Shown in pieces: positions 23,128 to 34,065 of a DNA stretch of 34,089 nucleotides (position 1 is the first letter of the stretch; each line of letters opens with the position of its first letter). This stretch comes from Spirochaetales bacterium. GTDB taxonomy: Bacteria > Desulfobacterota_D > UBA1144. The DNA lies in NCBI GenBank assembly GCA_002730475.1, contig PCAG01000002.1, positions 11,628-45,716 on the forward strand. The letters run 5' to 3'. A program made the position numbers and the translations under genes. Below the pieces are notes generated by a model that had not been told where the DNA came from, searched no databases, and saw only the letters and a list, made by a program, of their open reading frames with translations.

Positions 23128-25558
23128 CTATAAAGTTCAATAGCCTATTTTCTATATAAACAGTCCTGGTTATTTTTTTGTTTTCTAAATACTTAAATAG
23201 TTTTTTATTGTTTTTTACATCATTAATGATTGTTGCCTCTTCGTTGATATTCGAAGCGTAACTTAAAGTTCCTCGGGTCTTGCCATTTATCTGTATAATG
23301 ATTTTAATTTCATCTTTATTGATTATCTCCTCATCCCATGTGGCCCAAATCAAATTAATATTTTCTTCTTTATATCTGGTTAGCGACCAGAGCTCATTTG
23401 AGATATGAGGTATGAATGGATTTATAAGCTGCAAAAACTGAAAAAGGAAAAAGCCGACAAGATTATCATTTTCATTCTCTTCTAAAAATTTATATCCAGA
23501 GTTTAGGAGCTCCATAAGGGATGCAATCGCGGTATTAAACTGCATATTGTTAATATCGCGCGTAACTTTCTTTGTAGTTTTATGTATTTTAATTAACAAT
23601 CCCCTCTCTTCCTCGTTTAGAGCTGAAAAATCTTTACTAAATTCATTTGTTGTTAAAGCAATATTTTTGGATACAAAACTCCAAATACGTTTTATAAATC
23701 TATTAGATCCCTCAATTCCCTGATCGCTCCATTCTAAGTCCTTATCTACTGGGGCGGAGAACAAAATAAATAATCTAATTGTGTCTGCGCCAAGCCTTTC
23801 TATAATTTCTTCTGGATCGACTGTGTTACCAAGCGATTTAGACATTTTAGCACCGTTATTCAGAACCATTCCCTGAGTTACTAAGTTATCAAAAGGTTCT
23901 TTAATTTTAGACTTCCCGAGTTTATTTAATGAGAGGACGAAAAATCTAGAATAAAGGAGGTGTAGTATCGCATGTTCCACTCCACCGATGTATTGATCGA
24001 CCGGCATCCATTTATTATATTCATCGTCAAACATTGTTTCGGAGTTTGGAGAACAAAAACGGGCAAAATACCATGATGATTCAAAAAAGGTATCGAATGT
24101 GTCAGTCTCTCTAATCGCTGGCTTTCCCGTATGAGGGCACTTTGTATATTTCCATGTTGGATGATTATCTAATGGATTTCCACTTTGTTTCCAGTCTATA
24201 TCATCAGGTAGTTCGATGGGTAGGTCATCCTCTGGTACTGGAACTATAGTGCCATCATCTAAATACATAATAGGTATTGGACATCCCCAATAGCGCTGTC
24301 TTGATATCCCCCAATCACGTAATTTGTATTTTACCGCCTCCTTTCCTAACTCCTTATTTTTTAAGTCACTAATTATCTTGATTTGAGCTTCTTCTGTTGA
24401 TAAGCCATCTAAAAATTCTGAATTAATCATCAACCCATCTTCGGTGTAGGCTTCTTTTAGTTTATGATTGGATTTGGTCTTGCTAACAACCTGTACTATC
24501 TTCAACTTATATTTCTTGGCAAACTCGAAATCTCTTTGGTCATGTGCGGGACAACCAAACACCGCTCCTGTGCCATACCCCATCAAGATAAAATTCGCTA
24601 CGTAAACAGGTATTTCTTTTTTTGTGTAGGGATGGATTATTTTCAGTGAAGTATCTATCCCAAGCTTGTCGGCCTTTTCTAGTTCTTCAGTGCTAGAGCC
24701 CATACTCTTGCATAGCTTTATGAAGTCAGATACTTTAGAATTTTTCTTAGCTAACTGTAAACTAATTGGATGGTCGGGTGAAAGCCCGATGAAGGAAGCT
24801 CCAAATATTGTGTCAGGTCTAGTGGTGAACACTTCTATGGTTTCCGTGGAGTTAATTAGCTGAAAGTTTATTAAGGCTCCTGAAGATTTACCAATCCAGT
24901 TTTCCTGCATAGATAAAACTTTTTTGGGCCAATTATTTAGCGTTTTCAGCCCATTGTTTAAATCTTCAGCAAAGTCAGTTATTTTTAAAAACCACTGAGA
25001 AAGCTTCTTTTGCTCTACTGGCGCCCCAGACCTCCAACCTTTTCCATCAATTACTTGTTCGTTTGCCAAAACTGTCTTGTCAACGGGATCCCAATTCACA
25101 TAAGATTCTTTCTTATAAGCCAGGCCAGAGTCGTATAAATCCAAAAAAAATTTTTGTTCGTGAACAAAATATTTTTTATCACAAGTTTGAATTTCTCGGG
25201 TCCAATCATAAGATAACCCCATCTGTTTCAACTGTGATTTCATTGTTTGGATGTTTGCATACGTCCACTCTCTAGGATGAACGTTATTTTGAATTGCCGC
25301 ATTTTCTGCTGGCATACCGAAAGCATCCCATCCCATGGGGTGTAACACGTTGTATCCGCTAGCTCTTTTAAACCTTGCTATAACATCGCCAATCGCATAG
25401 TTCCTTACGTGGCCCATATGAATTCTTCCAGACGGGTAAGGGAACATTTCTAATATATAGTATTTTTTTTTGCTAGTATTCTTATTAGCCAAGAACAGAC
25501 CGCTGTCTTGCCATTCCTTTTGCCATTTTCTTTCAATTTCTAGGTGTTTATACTCCAT
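23120..25558 (-). CDS. leuS: Leucyl-tRNA synthetase
   Basis: A class I synthetase of 812 residues, typical for bacterial LeuS. The HIGH motif is HMGH at 47-50 within [18 protein letters not shown]. The CP1 editing domain shows [12 protein letters not shown] and [19 protein letters not shown] with the editing Asp, and the KMSKS loop is [14 protein letters not shown]. The anticodon-binding and C-terminal domains follow, ending in [10 protein letters not shown] and a short tail. I see no T-box leader upstream; the 48 bases before the ATG are shared with the divergent uracil-DNA glycosylase gene. Confidence 0.97.
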   Translation of the reverse strand: MEYKHLEIERKWQKEWQDSGLFLANKNTSKKKYYILEMFPYPSGRIHMGHVRNYAIGDVIARFKRASGYNVLHPMGWDAFGMPAENAAIQNNVHPREWTYANIQTMKSQLKQMGLSYDWTREIQTCDKKYFVHEQKFFLDLYDSGLAYKKESYVNWDPVDKTVLANEQVIDGKGWRSGAPVEQKKLSQWFLKITDFAEDLNNGLKTLNNWPKKVLSMQENWIGKSSGALINFQLINSTETIEVFTTRPDTIFGASFIGLSPDHPISLQLAKKNSKVSDFIKLCKSMGSSTEELEKADKLGIDTSLKIIHPYTKKEIPVYVANFILMGYGTGAVFGCPAHDQRDFEFAKKYKLKIVQVVSKTKSNHKLKEAYTEDGLMINSEFLDGLSTEEAQIKIISDLKNKELGKEAVKYKLRDWGISRQRYWGCPIPIMYLDDGTIVPVPEDDLPIELPDDIDWKQSGNPLDNHPTWKYTKCPHTGKPAIRETDTFDTFFESSWYFARFCSPNSETMFDDEYNKWMPVDQYIGGVEHAILHLLYSRFFVLSLNKLGKSKIKEPFDNLVTQGMVLNNGAKMSKSLGNTVDPEEIIERLGADTIRLFILFSAPVDKDLEWSDQGIEGSNRFIKRIWSFVSKNIALTTNEFSKDFSALNEEERGLLIKIHKTTKKVTRDINNMQFNTAIASLMELLNSGYKFLEENENDNLVGFFLFQFLQLINPFIPHISNELWSLTRYKEENINLIWATWDEEIINKDEIKIIIQINGKTRGTLSYASNINEEATIINDVKNNKKLFKYLENKKITRTVYIENRLLNFIVK

Positions 25559-25606
25559 AGCTATTTTTACTAAGCAACGTTATAGTTTAATTTTAATATA
25601 TACATC

Positions 25607-26317
25607 ATGAATGAAGAAGATAAAAATCTACAAATAAAAAAAATAAGGAGAGGCGCAAAAAATCTAAAATCTCTGGGAATTCAAGGCGTGTATTTGAAGA
25701 AAATGGATAAAGATAAAATATTAAATTTGATTCAAGAAGATGCTGGGTCTAATAATCAATTTAATAGCCTGGAAGAAATCAAGCTTGCCGTAGAAAAATG
25801 TAAATTATGCTCTTTGCATAAGGAGAGAAACAATACTGTCTTTTCTCGAGGAGACGATAAAGCTGACATAATGTTTATTGGAGAAGGCCCAGGGAGAGAC
25901 GAAGATATGGCAGGAATGCCATTTGTAGGGAGGGCCGGCCAGCTTCTTGATAAGATTGTGTTCAATGAAGATGCGATGAACTTATCGATACACGATGTTT
26001 ATATTTGCAATATTGTTAAGTGCAGACCACCAAACAATAGAAAGCCAGAGCTTAATGAGATGGAAGCATGTTTCAATTATTTGGTAAGACAAATTTCTTT
26101 TGTCAGTCCCAAAATAATAGTATGTCTTGGTGCAACAGCAGCGGAAGGTATCCTTGGAACCAAAGATAGGATAATGGATCTAAGAGGTAAATTTTTTAAT
26201 AAATATAATGCAAAAGTTATAGTCACCTATCACCCTGCAGCATTATTAAGAGATGGTTCAAGAAAGAAGCTTGTTTGGGACGATATGCAATTGGTGATGA
26301 AAGAGATTAAAAAATGA
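25607..26317 (+). CDS. Family 4 uracil-DNA glycosylase, iron-sulfur type
   Basis: It removes uracil from DNA arising by cytosine deamination. The 236-residue protein contains [20 protein letters not shown] (motif 1) and [10 protein letters not shown] (motif 2). The four cluster cysteines are Cys65, Cys68, Cys139 and Cys155, spaced as in the family. About 55 lysine-rich residues precede the conserved core, a longer N-terminus than in the compact archaeal enzymes. The stop overlaps the yyaL start by four bases (ATGA). A TAATAT lies seven bases before the ATG without a Shine-Dalgarno, so this may also be leaderless. Confidence 0.92.
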   Translation: MNEEDKNLQIKKIRRGAKNLKSLGIQGVYLKKMDKDKILNLIQEDAGSNNQFNSLEEIKLAVEKCKLCSLHKERNNTVFSRGDDKADIMFIGEGPGRDEDMAGMPFVGRAGQLLDKIVFNEDAMNLSIHDVYICNIVKCRPPNNRKPELNEMEACFNYLVRQISFVSPKIIVCLGATAAEGILGTKDRIMDLRGKFFNKYNAKVIVTYHPAALLRDGSRKKLVWDDMQLVMKEIKK

Positions 26318-28395
26318 CAAACAGGCTGCATAATGAAAACAGTCCATATTTACTCCAACACTCGAAAAATCCCGTAGATTGGTTTCCATGGTGCAACGAA
26401 GCCTTCACTGTGTCTAAAGAAAAAGACTTACCTATATTTTTATCTATTGGCTATTCTACCTGTCACTGGTGTCACGTTATGGAGAAAGAATCTTTCGAAG
26501 ATCAAGACATTGCAAACATTCTAAATTCGAACTTTGTTTCAATCAAAGTCGATAGAGAGCAAAGACCAGATTTAGATAGTATTTATATGGCGGTGTGCCA
26601 GATGATGACTAGCAGGGGCGGTTGGCCCTTGACGATAATTATGACCCCGGACAAAATTCCATTTTTCGCAGGCACATATTTTCCAAAAAAAACCAGGAGC
26701 GGGATGGTTGGCCTCTTGGAATTATTGCCGAAAGTTAATGAGGCATGGACTGAGAAACGGGAAGATGTAATTAAATCTAGCAATGCGATACTTAGTTCTC
26801 TACGAGAAGTTTCAAACCCCAACCTTCCTGATAGTTTTATTGTGAAAAAAGATATGGAAGAAATATTTGAAAGCTTAAAAGATTTCTTTGATGAAAAGTT
26901 TGGAGGGTTTGGAGGGGCTCCAAAATTCCCTAGCCCGCAAAATATAATCTTTCTTGCAAAATTCTACAAGGATACGAAGAACAAAGACGCATTAAGAATG
27001 ATGGACCAAACTTTAACATCAATGAGATTAGGGGGGATTTGTGACCATATAGGGTATGGGTTTCATCGATATTCAACAGATGTCCAATGGCTTGTCCCGC
27101 ACTTTGAAAAAATGCTATACGATCAAGCAATGATTTTAGAAGCATTAGTTGAAGCCTACCAAGTTGAAAGCAAAGATTTGTTTAGGGAGACTGCGGATGA
27201 AGTCCATCTATATATCGAAGAAGCTCTTTTATCAAAAACAGGGGGATTCTTTTCAGCAGAAGATGCTGATAGCGAGGGAGGAGAAGGTGCTTTTTATCAG
27301 TGGTCTTCCGATGAACTTAAGAATATACTAACCAGTGACGAATATTCCTTCTTTAGCCATATTTACAATATTGAGGAAGAGGGGAATTTTTTCGAAGAGA
27401 CCACAAAAGATAAAAATGGAAAAAATATTATTTATCTAAAGGATGAGATTACTTCCTTCTCATCCACTTTTTCACTAACTGCTGAAATGATTAAATCAGA
27501 AGCAAGCAGAATAAAACAGAAAATCAAAGTACGACGAAACCAAAGGAGGCGACCTTTTTTGGATGATAAAATTCTCACCGACTGGAATGGTTTAACGATT
27601 TCATCACTTGCAAAAGGATATAGGATTTTTAACAATACCGATTATCTTAATACGGCCAGAAATGTATTTGAATTTATTAAAACAAATATGATATTAGACG
27701 ATTATTCCCTTCTTCATTGCTACAGAAATGGCCAAGCAACAATTCCAGGTTTAATAGACGATTATTCCTTTCTAACCAAAGCATGTATAGATCTTTATGA
27801 GGCGACACTCAACCCGAATTTTCTTAGTTATGGGGTAGGGATTTGTAGAAAAACGATAGAGCTTTTTTGGGATGATGAGAGAGGATCCTTCTTTGCAACT
27901 GGAAAAGATGATTCGGATGTTATAGTGCGACAAAAAAACTTATTGGACGGGGCACTCCCCTCTGGTAACTCTGTTGGTCTATATAATTTGATTAAGATTG
28001 GTAATTATACCAACGATAGCTCTTTAATAAAAAAAGCACACAAATTGTCTTCTCAGCTCGGGGAGATGGCCAGAAAATTTCCAATTAACCTCGCACAGTT
28101 CTTAACCAACCATTATTCTCTTTTATCTGACAATCTACAAATAGTTATTTTGAGTAAAGGAGAGGAGCCGAGCTTAAACAACAAGACTATTGAATATCTC
28201 GTTAATTTTAAACACGCAAATAAATCAATATTCTATATTTCTTCTAGTTCTGATAGAAAAGCGTACGATAATATTTTGCTAAACTCTGATTTTCTCCCGG
28301 ATTTGAGCGAGAAATTTCAAGTATTTATCTGCAAGGATTACAGTTGCAATCTGCCAGTTTCAGGTTTAAATGAAATAAAAAAAATCTTAAAATAG
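26314..28395 (+). CDS. yyaL: YyaL/SPATA20-family thioredoxin-domain protein (DUF255)
   Basis: The 693-residue protein begins [20 protein letters not shown], has the thioredoxin-like motif STCHWCHVM (Cys50 and Cys53), and then RPDLDSIYM and [14 protein letters not shown]. An alpha/alpha-toroid domain follows, with [15 protein letters not shown] and [17 protein letters not shown]. This matches the DUF255/N-acylglucosamine 2-epimerase-like family found in most phyla. No bacterial function is proven; the CHWC pair suggests a redox role and the toroid domain a carbohydrate-like substrate, both inferences. It is translationally coupled to the upstream glycosylase gene. It converges on mnmG with a three-base gap. 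Confidence 0.92.
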   Translation: MTNRLHNENSPYLLQHSKNPVDWFPWCNEAFTVSKEKDLPIFLSIGYSTCHWCHVMEKESFEDQDIANILNSNFVSIKVDREQRPDLDSIYMAVCQMMTSRGGWPLTIIMTPDKIPFFAGTYFPKKTRSGMVGLLELLPKVNEAWTEKREDVIKSSNAILSSLREVSNPNLPDSFIVKKDMEEIFESLKDFFDEKFGGFGGAPKFPSPQNIIFLAKFYKDTKNKDALRMMDQTLTSMRLGGICDHIGYGFHRYSTDVQWLVPHFEKMLYDQAMILEALVEAYQVESKDLFRETADEVHLYIEEALLSKTGGFFSAEDADSEGGEGAFYQWSSDELKNILTSDEYSFFSHIYNIEEEGNFFEETTKDKNGKNIIYLKDEITSFSSTFSLTAEMIKSEASRIKQKIKVRRNQRRRPFLDDKILTDWNGLTISSLAKGYRIFNNTDYLNTARNVFEFIKTNMILDDYSLLHCYRNGQATIPGLIDDYSFLTKACIDLYEATLNPNFLSYGVGICRKTIELFWDDERGSFFATGKDDSDVIVRQKNLLDGALPSGNSVGLYNLIKIGNYTNDSSLIKKAHKLSSQLGEMARKFPINLAQFLTNHYSLLSDNLQIVILSKGEEPSLNNKTIEYLVNFKHANKSIFYISSSSDRKAYDNILLNSDFLPDLSEKFQVFICKDYSCNLPVSGLNEIKKILK

Positions 28396-28398
28396 GCT

Positions 28399-30285
28399 CT
28401 ATATTTTGACTGCCGAAATCGACTCGTTTTTCTTGATATATATCATTAGTATGCTGATAGCGGCTGGGGTAATTCCTGAAATTCTGGACGCCTGGCCAAT
28501 GGTTTGGGGTTTAATTTTTAGAAGCTTCTGTTTTAACTCATTTGATAGACCGGGTATTTTTTCAACCTCTAGTGCTACAGGAATCTCCGTCTCTTGTAGC
28601 TTGGATATTTTCTCAATGTTTTCATTCTGCCGACCAATGTAACCCTCATACTTTATCTCATTTTCAATAAGTGATTTTAAAATCTTATCTTTGGTGAGTT
28701 TTTTTTCTGGACTAAATCTTATTAAATCCTCATAAAAAACCCCTGATCTTCTTAGTATTTCTTTATAACTGCACGGTTTTTTCAACTCGGCTGTGCCGAG
28801 CTCACTTAGAATCTTGTTGTTCGTACGGTTTGGAACAATCTTGCATGACTCTAAATCTTTCATGATGCTATTGAACTCCCTCTCTTTCTTTTTGAATTGT
28901 TCAAATCGATTATTATCTATAAGCCCAACATCGTAACCAATCGGAATCAATCTGAAATCGGCATTATCATCTCTGAGTAAAAGCCTATGCTCAGCGCGCG
29001 ATGTAAACATTCGATAAGGCTCGTCAACACCAAGAGTAATCAAATCATCAATCAAGATTCCAATATACGACTCGGATCTTTTTAAGATTAGAGGCTTAAT
29101 ACCCTTACTTTTTAAAGAGGCATTGATTCCTGCAATTAATCCTTGAGCTGCGGCTTCTTCGTACCCCGTAGTCCCGTTAACTTGACCAGCGAGAAAAAGA
29201 TTGTCAACTTTCTTGCTTTCAAGCGAATATTTAAGATCTCTGGGATCGCAGTAATCATATTCAACAGCATACCCAGGCCTGATTAGATTGGCGTCTTCGA
29301 GACCCGACATGCTGTTGATTATTTGAATTTGCACATCAATTGGCAAACTTGTAGAAACGCCATTTGGATAAATCTCGTTTGTATTCAGCCCTTCTGGTTC
29401 AAGAAATATCTGATGCCTCTCTTTATCCGGAAATTTAACAATTTTATCCTCAATCGATGGACAGTACCTTGGCCCAACTCCTTGAATTTGACCAGAGTAC
29501 ATTGGCGACCGATGTATATTTTTTCTTATTATTGTATGTGTATCCTCGTTGGTATAGGTTATGTGGCAGGGTAATTGCTGATTTGCAACCTCGAAGTTTG
29601 TAAAAGAGAATAGGGTGGGATTTATATCACCCTGCTGTACTATAGTTTTCTCCCAATTAATTGTTCTTCCATCTATCCTCGGTGGAGTTCCGGTTTTAAG
29701 CCTACCTACGTTAAATCCTAGTGCTTTGAACGAATTAGAGATTTCTTTAGTTGGAGCTTCTCCCATTCTCCCTGCGCTAGTTTGAGAATCTCCAATATGG
29801 ATAAGCCCATTAGGAAAAGTTCCTGGAGTAACAACTATACAGTTAGAGTAAATTTCCTCCCCATAACTAGTTTTAACCCCTACGATTTTTGAATTTTTTT
29901 CTATTAAAGAATGAATCAATCTTTGTTTGATTGACAAATTTCTTTGAGACTCAAGTGTTCTTTTTATGTATGCCCTATATAAACTTCTATCTGCTTGAAT
30001 CCGTGTAGCCTGGACCGCAGGACCCTTTCTTGTGTTTAATCTTCTATATTGAATCGATGCAAAGTCAGCTGCCTTGGCCATTTCTCCACCAAGAGCATCA
30101 ATTTCTCTTACTAGATGGCCCTTGCCAACCCCACCAACGGATGGGTTACAGGACATAACCCCTATAGTATCTAGATTAGCGGTCACCAGAAGCGTCTTTG
30201 AGCCTAGCCTTGAAGAAGCAAGCGCAGCTTCGCATCCGGCATGCCCCCCTCCGACAACTATTATCTCGTACTCTTCGCAACTCAT
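28399..30285 (-). CDS. mnmG: tRNA uridine-34 modification enzyme MnmG (GidA)
   Basis: MnmG with GTPase MnmE places carboxymethylaminomethyl on the wobble uridine of several tRNAs. The 628-residue flavoprotein has the FAD motif [19 protein letters not shown], then [23 protein letters not shown] and [20 protein letters not shown]. It also has [17 protein letters not shown], and [20 protein letters not shown] ahead of the helical C-terminus. Length is normal. mnmE is not in this window. Upstream there is no Shine-Dalgarno; TATAAG (30297-30302) lies 11 bases before the ATG. Confidence 0.97.
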   Translation of the reverse strand: MSCEEYEIIVVGGGHAGCEAALASSRLGSKTLLVTANLDTIGVMSCNPSVGGVGKGHLVREIDALGGEMAKAADFASIQYRRLNTRKGPAVQATRIQADRSLYRAYIKRTLESQRNLSIKQRLIHSLIEKNSKIVGVKTSYGEEIYSNCIVVTPGTFPNGLIHIGDSQTSAGRMGEAPTKEISNSFKALGFNVGRLKTGTPPRIDGRTINWEKTIVQQGDINPTLFSFTNFEVANQQLPCHITYTNEDTHTIIRKNIHRSPMYSGQIQGVGPRYCPSIEDKIVKFPDKERHQIFLEPEGLNTNEIYPNGVSTSLPIDVQIQIINSMSGLEDANLIRPGYAVEYDYCDPRDLKYSLESKKVDNLFLAGQVNGTTGYEEAAAQGLIAGINASLKSKGIKPLILKRSESYIGILIDDLITLGVDEPYRMFTSRAEHRLLLRDDNADFRLIPIGYDVGLIDNNRFEQFKKKEREFNSIMKDLESCKIVPNRTNNKILSELGTAELKKPCSYKEILRRSGVFYEDLIRFSPEKKLTKDKILKSLIENEIKYEGYIGRQNENIEKISKLQETEIPVALEVEKIPGLSNELKQKLLKIKPQTIGQASRISGITPAAISILMIYIKKNESISAVKI

Positions 30286-30359
30286 AATTTCGTAATCTTA
30301 TATTATTTGAAGAAAATTAAAAGATTTTAAATCTATTCAAAATATCTAATAATATTTAC

Positions 30360-31031
30360 ATGGCTAGAACTGTTGTTGGGATTACCTGTGACATCAAGGG
30401 GAAACTTTTTGAATCCGAAAAATTTTATTCTGAAAAAGTTCTTCAAGCTGGCGCTATACCATTTTATCTGCCTATGACGACTTCCAGTAAACATATTATG
30501 TCAATCGTTGGGAAGATTGATGCCATTATTATTTCTGGAAGTAGAGATATCAACCCGGCACTGTATGGACAAAAGAAAACTAAAATAATTAATCCACTTG
30601 ATGCTGCCAGAACGACTAGTGAGATTTTATATATTAACTCTATGAAAAGAAAAAGAAAAAAAATTTTAGGTATTTGTGGCGGGATGCAGTTAATCAATGT
30701 TTGTTTTGGGGGAACACTATTCCAAGATATAGAATCAATTGTATCGAAACCGCTAAATCATAAAGATGGAGCAAGCCACGAGGTTGCCATACAAAGAAAG
30801 TCGTTGTTGAGTAAAATAATTAAAAAGAAAAAAGTACGAGTTAAAAGTTACCATCATCAAGCAGTCGATGAAGTACCGCCCAATTTTATGGCATGTGCAG
30901 AAAGTTCTGACAAGATTATTGAGGGAATAGAGAGTGTTGATGGCAACATTTTGGGCGTGCAGTGGCATCCAGAACTTTCGAATTCAATAGCCGATTTGAA
31001 TATTTTTAGATGGTTGATTAAGAAAAAGTAA
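30360..31031 (+). CDS. Class I glutamine amidotransferase-like hydrolase (peptidase C26)
   Basis: The 223-residue protein has the catalytic triad of the C26 family: Cys106 in ILGICGGMQLIN, and His203 and Glu205 in GVQWHPELS. The pattern with IISGSRDINPALYG near residue 58 and SYHHQAVDEVP near 163 is that of gamma-glutamyl-GABA hydrolases such as PuuD. That enzyme would release GABA from gamma-glutamyl-GABA in putrescine catabolism, but no puu genes are visible nearby, so the substrate is open. It has no Shine-Dalgarno; TAATAA or TAATAT lies 4-7 bases before the ATG. It is followed by uvrA after 28 bases. Confidence 0.88.
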   Translation: MARTVVGITCDIKGKLFESEKFYSEKVLQAGAIPFYLPMTTSSKHIMSIVGKIDAIIISGSRDINPALYGQKKTKIINPLDAARTTSEILYINSMKRKRKKILGICGGMQLINVCFGGTLFQDIESIVSKPLNHKDGASHEVAIQRKSLLSKIIKKKKVRVKSYHHQAVDEVPPNFMACAESSDKIIEGIESVDGNILGVQWHPELSNSIADLNIFRWLIKKK

Positions 31032-31059
31032 AATTCACTATTTTAATTAAGTTGTTAAC

Positions 31060-33894
31060 GTGAAATATATAATTTTGAAAGGAGTTAAAGAAAACAATTT
31101 AAAAAATATTGATGTTGATATTCCAAGAGGCGAGATAACCGTTTTAACGGGTATAAGCGGATCGGGCAAGTCTACTTTGGCATTCGATACTATATTTGCA
31201 GAAGGACAAAGGAGATATCTAGAATCATTATCAAGTTATGCCAGGCAGTTCGTTGATAGATTTAAAAAACCAGATTTGGAATATATATCAGGGCTGTCAC
31301 CCTCTGTCTCTGTAAATCAAAAGACATTTATACGTAATACGCGTTCTACCGTTGCAACCATTACGGAGATTTACGATTTTTTGCGATTATTATACTCCAG
31401 GCTCGGCAAAGCCCATTGTTACAAGTGCGACACACCGATTGAGAAAGCATCACCGAGTTCAATAGTTGATACAATTAAAAAGGATTTTCACGGAGAAGAT
31501 TTAGAGATTTATTTCCCCTTAGCTATGGGAAGCAAGGGAGAGTTTAAAAATGAACTTTTATTGATGTCTAAATTTTTTTCAACGGTAAAAATTGACGGAA
31601 AAGTCCATAGCCTCGGTGAGGAGATTATCTTAGAAAAGCAAAAAAAACACACGATAGAAGTCTATATTGATAGTATAAAAATTATAGATGAGAATTTGAC
31701 GAGACTAAGAGAGTCGATTGATACGGCATTGCAGTACGGAGAAGGCCTGGTATTGGTTGAAACAAACAAAGAAGAGCGGATTTTTAATCAAAACTTAGCT
31801 TGTAATAGTTGTGGCCTTACGTTTCCAGAGATCTCCCCTAGGTTGTTTTCTTTTAATAGCCCTTATGGTTGTTGCGAAGAATGCGAGGGAATCGGACACT
31901 TCGAATATTTCGATGAGGATTTAATTGTTCCTGATCAAGCTAAGTCTATTAAGGAGGGAGCGATAAAGCCATTAAAAGACTCGCAGTTCTATAAGAAATT
32001 ACTAAAAGATTTTCTTTATCAACAGAACATTGATGATTCACAACCCTTTGAGAAGTTATCAAGAAAAACCCAGGATTTAATTTTCTACGGAAATACAAAA
32101 ACTACAATAACAGATTTTATTAAAAAATATGAGGATACGAAAATGTCCTTTGATGGAATTATTAATATTCTAGAAAAATGGTTTGCTTCATCAAAATCGG
32201 ACGAAGTAAAAGATGTTCTTGGTAATTATAGAAAAATGGAAGTATGCAATACATGCAAAGGAAGCAGATTGAAATCCCATGCGTTGAGCGTCTTTGTGAA
32301 TGACTTGAATATTTTCCAGATTTGCAGTATGCCTGTTAGTCGATGTTTAAACTTTATAAAAAAGATTAAATTTAAAAATTCTCAACAAATAATATGGGAA
32401 AGAATTAAAGATGAAATAATCGACAGGCTCGAATTTCTCTCTAATGTTGGGTTAGATTACTTAACTTTAAATCGAACTGCACCAACCTTGTCCGGGGGAG
32501 AAGCACAAAGAATACGGCTGGCTTCGCAATTAGGAGCAAAGTTGACAGGAATTACTTATGTTTTAGATGAGCCAACAATAGGTTTGCACCCCAGAGATAA
32601 TAAAATGCTTGCCGAATCATTACAACTTCTAAAGAAAAGGGGGAATACCGTCATAGTTGTTGAGCACGATGAAGAAACAATTAGAAGTAGTGATTACATT
32701 ATCGATCTTGGTCCCGGAGCTGGATTTCATGGTGGTTGTGTCGTTGCAACGGGTCGACTATCAGACATATCAAAAAATAAGTCATCAGTGACGGGTAGAT
32801 ATCTGGCAGGCCATAGGAAGATTAATACAAAACGATTAAATAAAAATCCGGATAAATATTTTGAAATAATAGGGGCTTCTCTAAACAATTTAAAGAAAAT
32901 TGATATTAAAATCCCCATAGGAAGAATATCCTGTGTTACTGGTGTATCTGGTTCGGGAAAAAGCACGCTTGTGGTAGACACCATATCTCAAGCTTTGCCC
33001 GGTTATCTTCTCCCCCAGAAAAAAAGACTGTTTCCTTTTGTTCAATCTATAAAAGGGTCCGAAAATTTTGATAAAATAATTAGCATCAATCAAGCACCAA
33101 TAGGAAGAACTCCAAGATCTAATCCCGCAACATATATAGGAATCTTCTCTACAATTAGAGAAATTTTTGCCTCTTTACAACAATCTAAAATGAAAGGTTT
33201 TTCGGTAGGGAGATTTAGCTTTAATGTAAAAGAAGGAAGCTGCCCCGAATGTTCGGGCGCCGGTAGCGTAAAGATTGCGATGAACTTTCTTCCTGATGTA
33301 AATGTTACATGTGATTTGTGTGATGGAAAAAGATTTGATTCCGAAACTTTAAAAGTAACTTATAAAGAAAAAAATATGGCGGACATATTGGATATGACTT
33401 TCGAAGAAGCAGAAAATTTTTTCTCAGGATTCCCTACGCTAAAGTCAAAAATTGAAATTATTAATTCCGTTGGGCTAGGGTATTTGCAAATTGGTCAAGC
33501 TGCTACAACTCTCTCTGGTGGTGAAGCGCAAAGAATTAAATTATCGAGAGAATTAATAAAAAAAAATACGGGAAGAGGGTTGTATATTCTAGATGAACCC
33601 ACAATTGGTTTGCATTTCTCAGATGTTGACAAATTGCTTAATGCTATTTATCAATTAAGAGAATCAGGAAACACTGTTGTTATTATTGAGCACAATATGG
33701 ATGTCATTAATGCTTGTGATTACATCATTGACCTAGGTCCAGGTGGAGGAGAAGATGGAGGAAGAGTTCTTTTTCAAGGACCTATTGAAGATTTTGAAAA
33801 TTGTCAAAAATCTGAGACGGCATATTATTTGAGGAAGCACCTAAATAAACTAATACGAAATAGTAAAGTTAGAAACAATAAGACTAAAAAGTAA
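31060..33894 (+). CDS. uvrA: UvrABC nucleotide excision repair subunit A
   Basis: UvrA finds bulky DNA damage and loads UvrB. The 944-residue product has two ABC ATPase modules. Walker A sites are GISGSGKSTLAFDT near residue 32 and GVSGSGKSTLVVDT near 630. Signatures LSGGEAQRIRLASQLG and LSGGEAQRIKLSREL are followed by DEPTIGLHPRD and DEPTIGLHFSD. The zinc-binding CNSCGLTFPE and CPECSGAGS modules are both present. The start is GTG at 31060, immediately before the family N-terminus (KYIILKGVKENNLKNIDVDI). There is no Shine-Dalgarno, and TATTTT at 31039-31044 is a possible -10. The last 15 codons overlap the small gene on the other strand. Confidence 0.97.
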   Translation: MKYIILKGVKENNLKNIDVDIPRGEITVLTGISGSGKSTLAFDTIFAEGQRRYLESLSSYARQFVDRFKKPDLEYISGLSPSVSVNQKTFIRNTRSTVATITEIYDFLRLLYSRLGKAHCYKCDTPIEKASPSSIVDTIKKDFHGEDLEIYFPLAMGSKGEFKNELLLMSKFFSTVKIDGKVHSLGEEIILEKQKKHTIEVYIDSIKIIDENLTRLRESIDTALQYGEGLVLVETNKEERIFNQNLACNSCGLTFPEISPRLFSFNSPYGCCEECEGIGHFEYFDEDLIVPDQAKSIKEGAIKPLKDSQFYKKLLKDFLYQQNIDDSQPFEKLSRKTQDLIFYGNTKTTITDFIKKYEDTKMSFDGIINILEKWFASSKSDEVKDVLGNYRKMEVCNTCKGSRLKSHALSVFVNDLNIFQICSMPVSRCLNFIKKIKFKNSQQIIWERIKDEIIDRLEFLSNVGLDYLTLNRTAPTLSGGEAQRIRLASQLGAKLTGITYVLDEPTIGLHPRDNKMLAESLQLLKKRGNTVIVVEHDEETIRSSDYIIDLGPGAGFHGGCVVATGRLSDISKNKSSVTGRYLAGHRKINTKRLNKNPDKYFEIIGASLNNLKKIDIKIPIGRISCVTGVSGSGKSTLVVDTISQALPGYLLPQKKRLFPFVQSIKGSENFDKIISINQAPIGRTPRSNPATYIGIFSTIREIFASLQQSKMKGFSVGRFSFNVKEGSCPECSGAGSVKIAMNFLPDVNVTCDLCDGKRFDSETLKVTYKEKNMADILDMTFEEAENFFSGFPTLKSKIEIINSVGLGYLQIGQAATTLSGGEAQRIKLSRELIKKNTGRGLYILDEPTIGLHFSDVDKLLNAIYQLRESGNTVVIIEHNMDVINACDYIIDLGPGGGEDGGRVLFQGPIEDFENCQKSETAYYLRKHLNKLIRNSKVRNNKTKK

Positions 33895-34065
33895 AAAAGC
33901 AACGACAAGTCCAATCATGACATAAGAGTGCTTGTGGTCTACTCCTCGCTTAGAGTTCGGAACTCTGTCTGGGTAGGCAAGAACCACATCATCTTCTTCG
34001 ACTATGTCTGTTGAATCGGACTCTGATTCGCTCGCCTTGCTTTCTATTTCACTCTCTTCTGACAT
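33850..34065 (-). CDS. Small tail-anchored membrane protein of unknown function
   Basis: I do not recognise this 71-residue protein. Residues 1-25 are rich in Ser, Glu and Asp (SEESEIESKASESESDST). A short basic stretch with KRGVDHKH follows near 39-46, and then one hydrophobic segment at about 48-66 (VMIGLVVAFLLFSLIVSNF) before a five-residue tail. The basic residues before the segment predict the N-terminus inside the cell. The reading frame ends opposite the last 15 codons of uvrA, an overlap of 45 bases; the C-terminus of UvrA is not conserved, so both can be real. The clear amphipathic and membrane layout argues against a chance frame. There is no Shine-Dalgarno. Confidence 0.55.
   Translation of the reverse strand: MSEESEIESKASESESDSTDIVEEDDVVLAYPDRVPNSKRGVDHKHSYVMIGLVVAFLLFSLIVSNFTISY

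Noticed and set aside
25559..25606. T-box leader for leuS
   Set aside because: Only 48 bases separate the divergent starts and no stem-loop or T-box sequence is visible.
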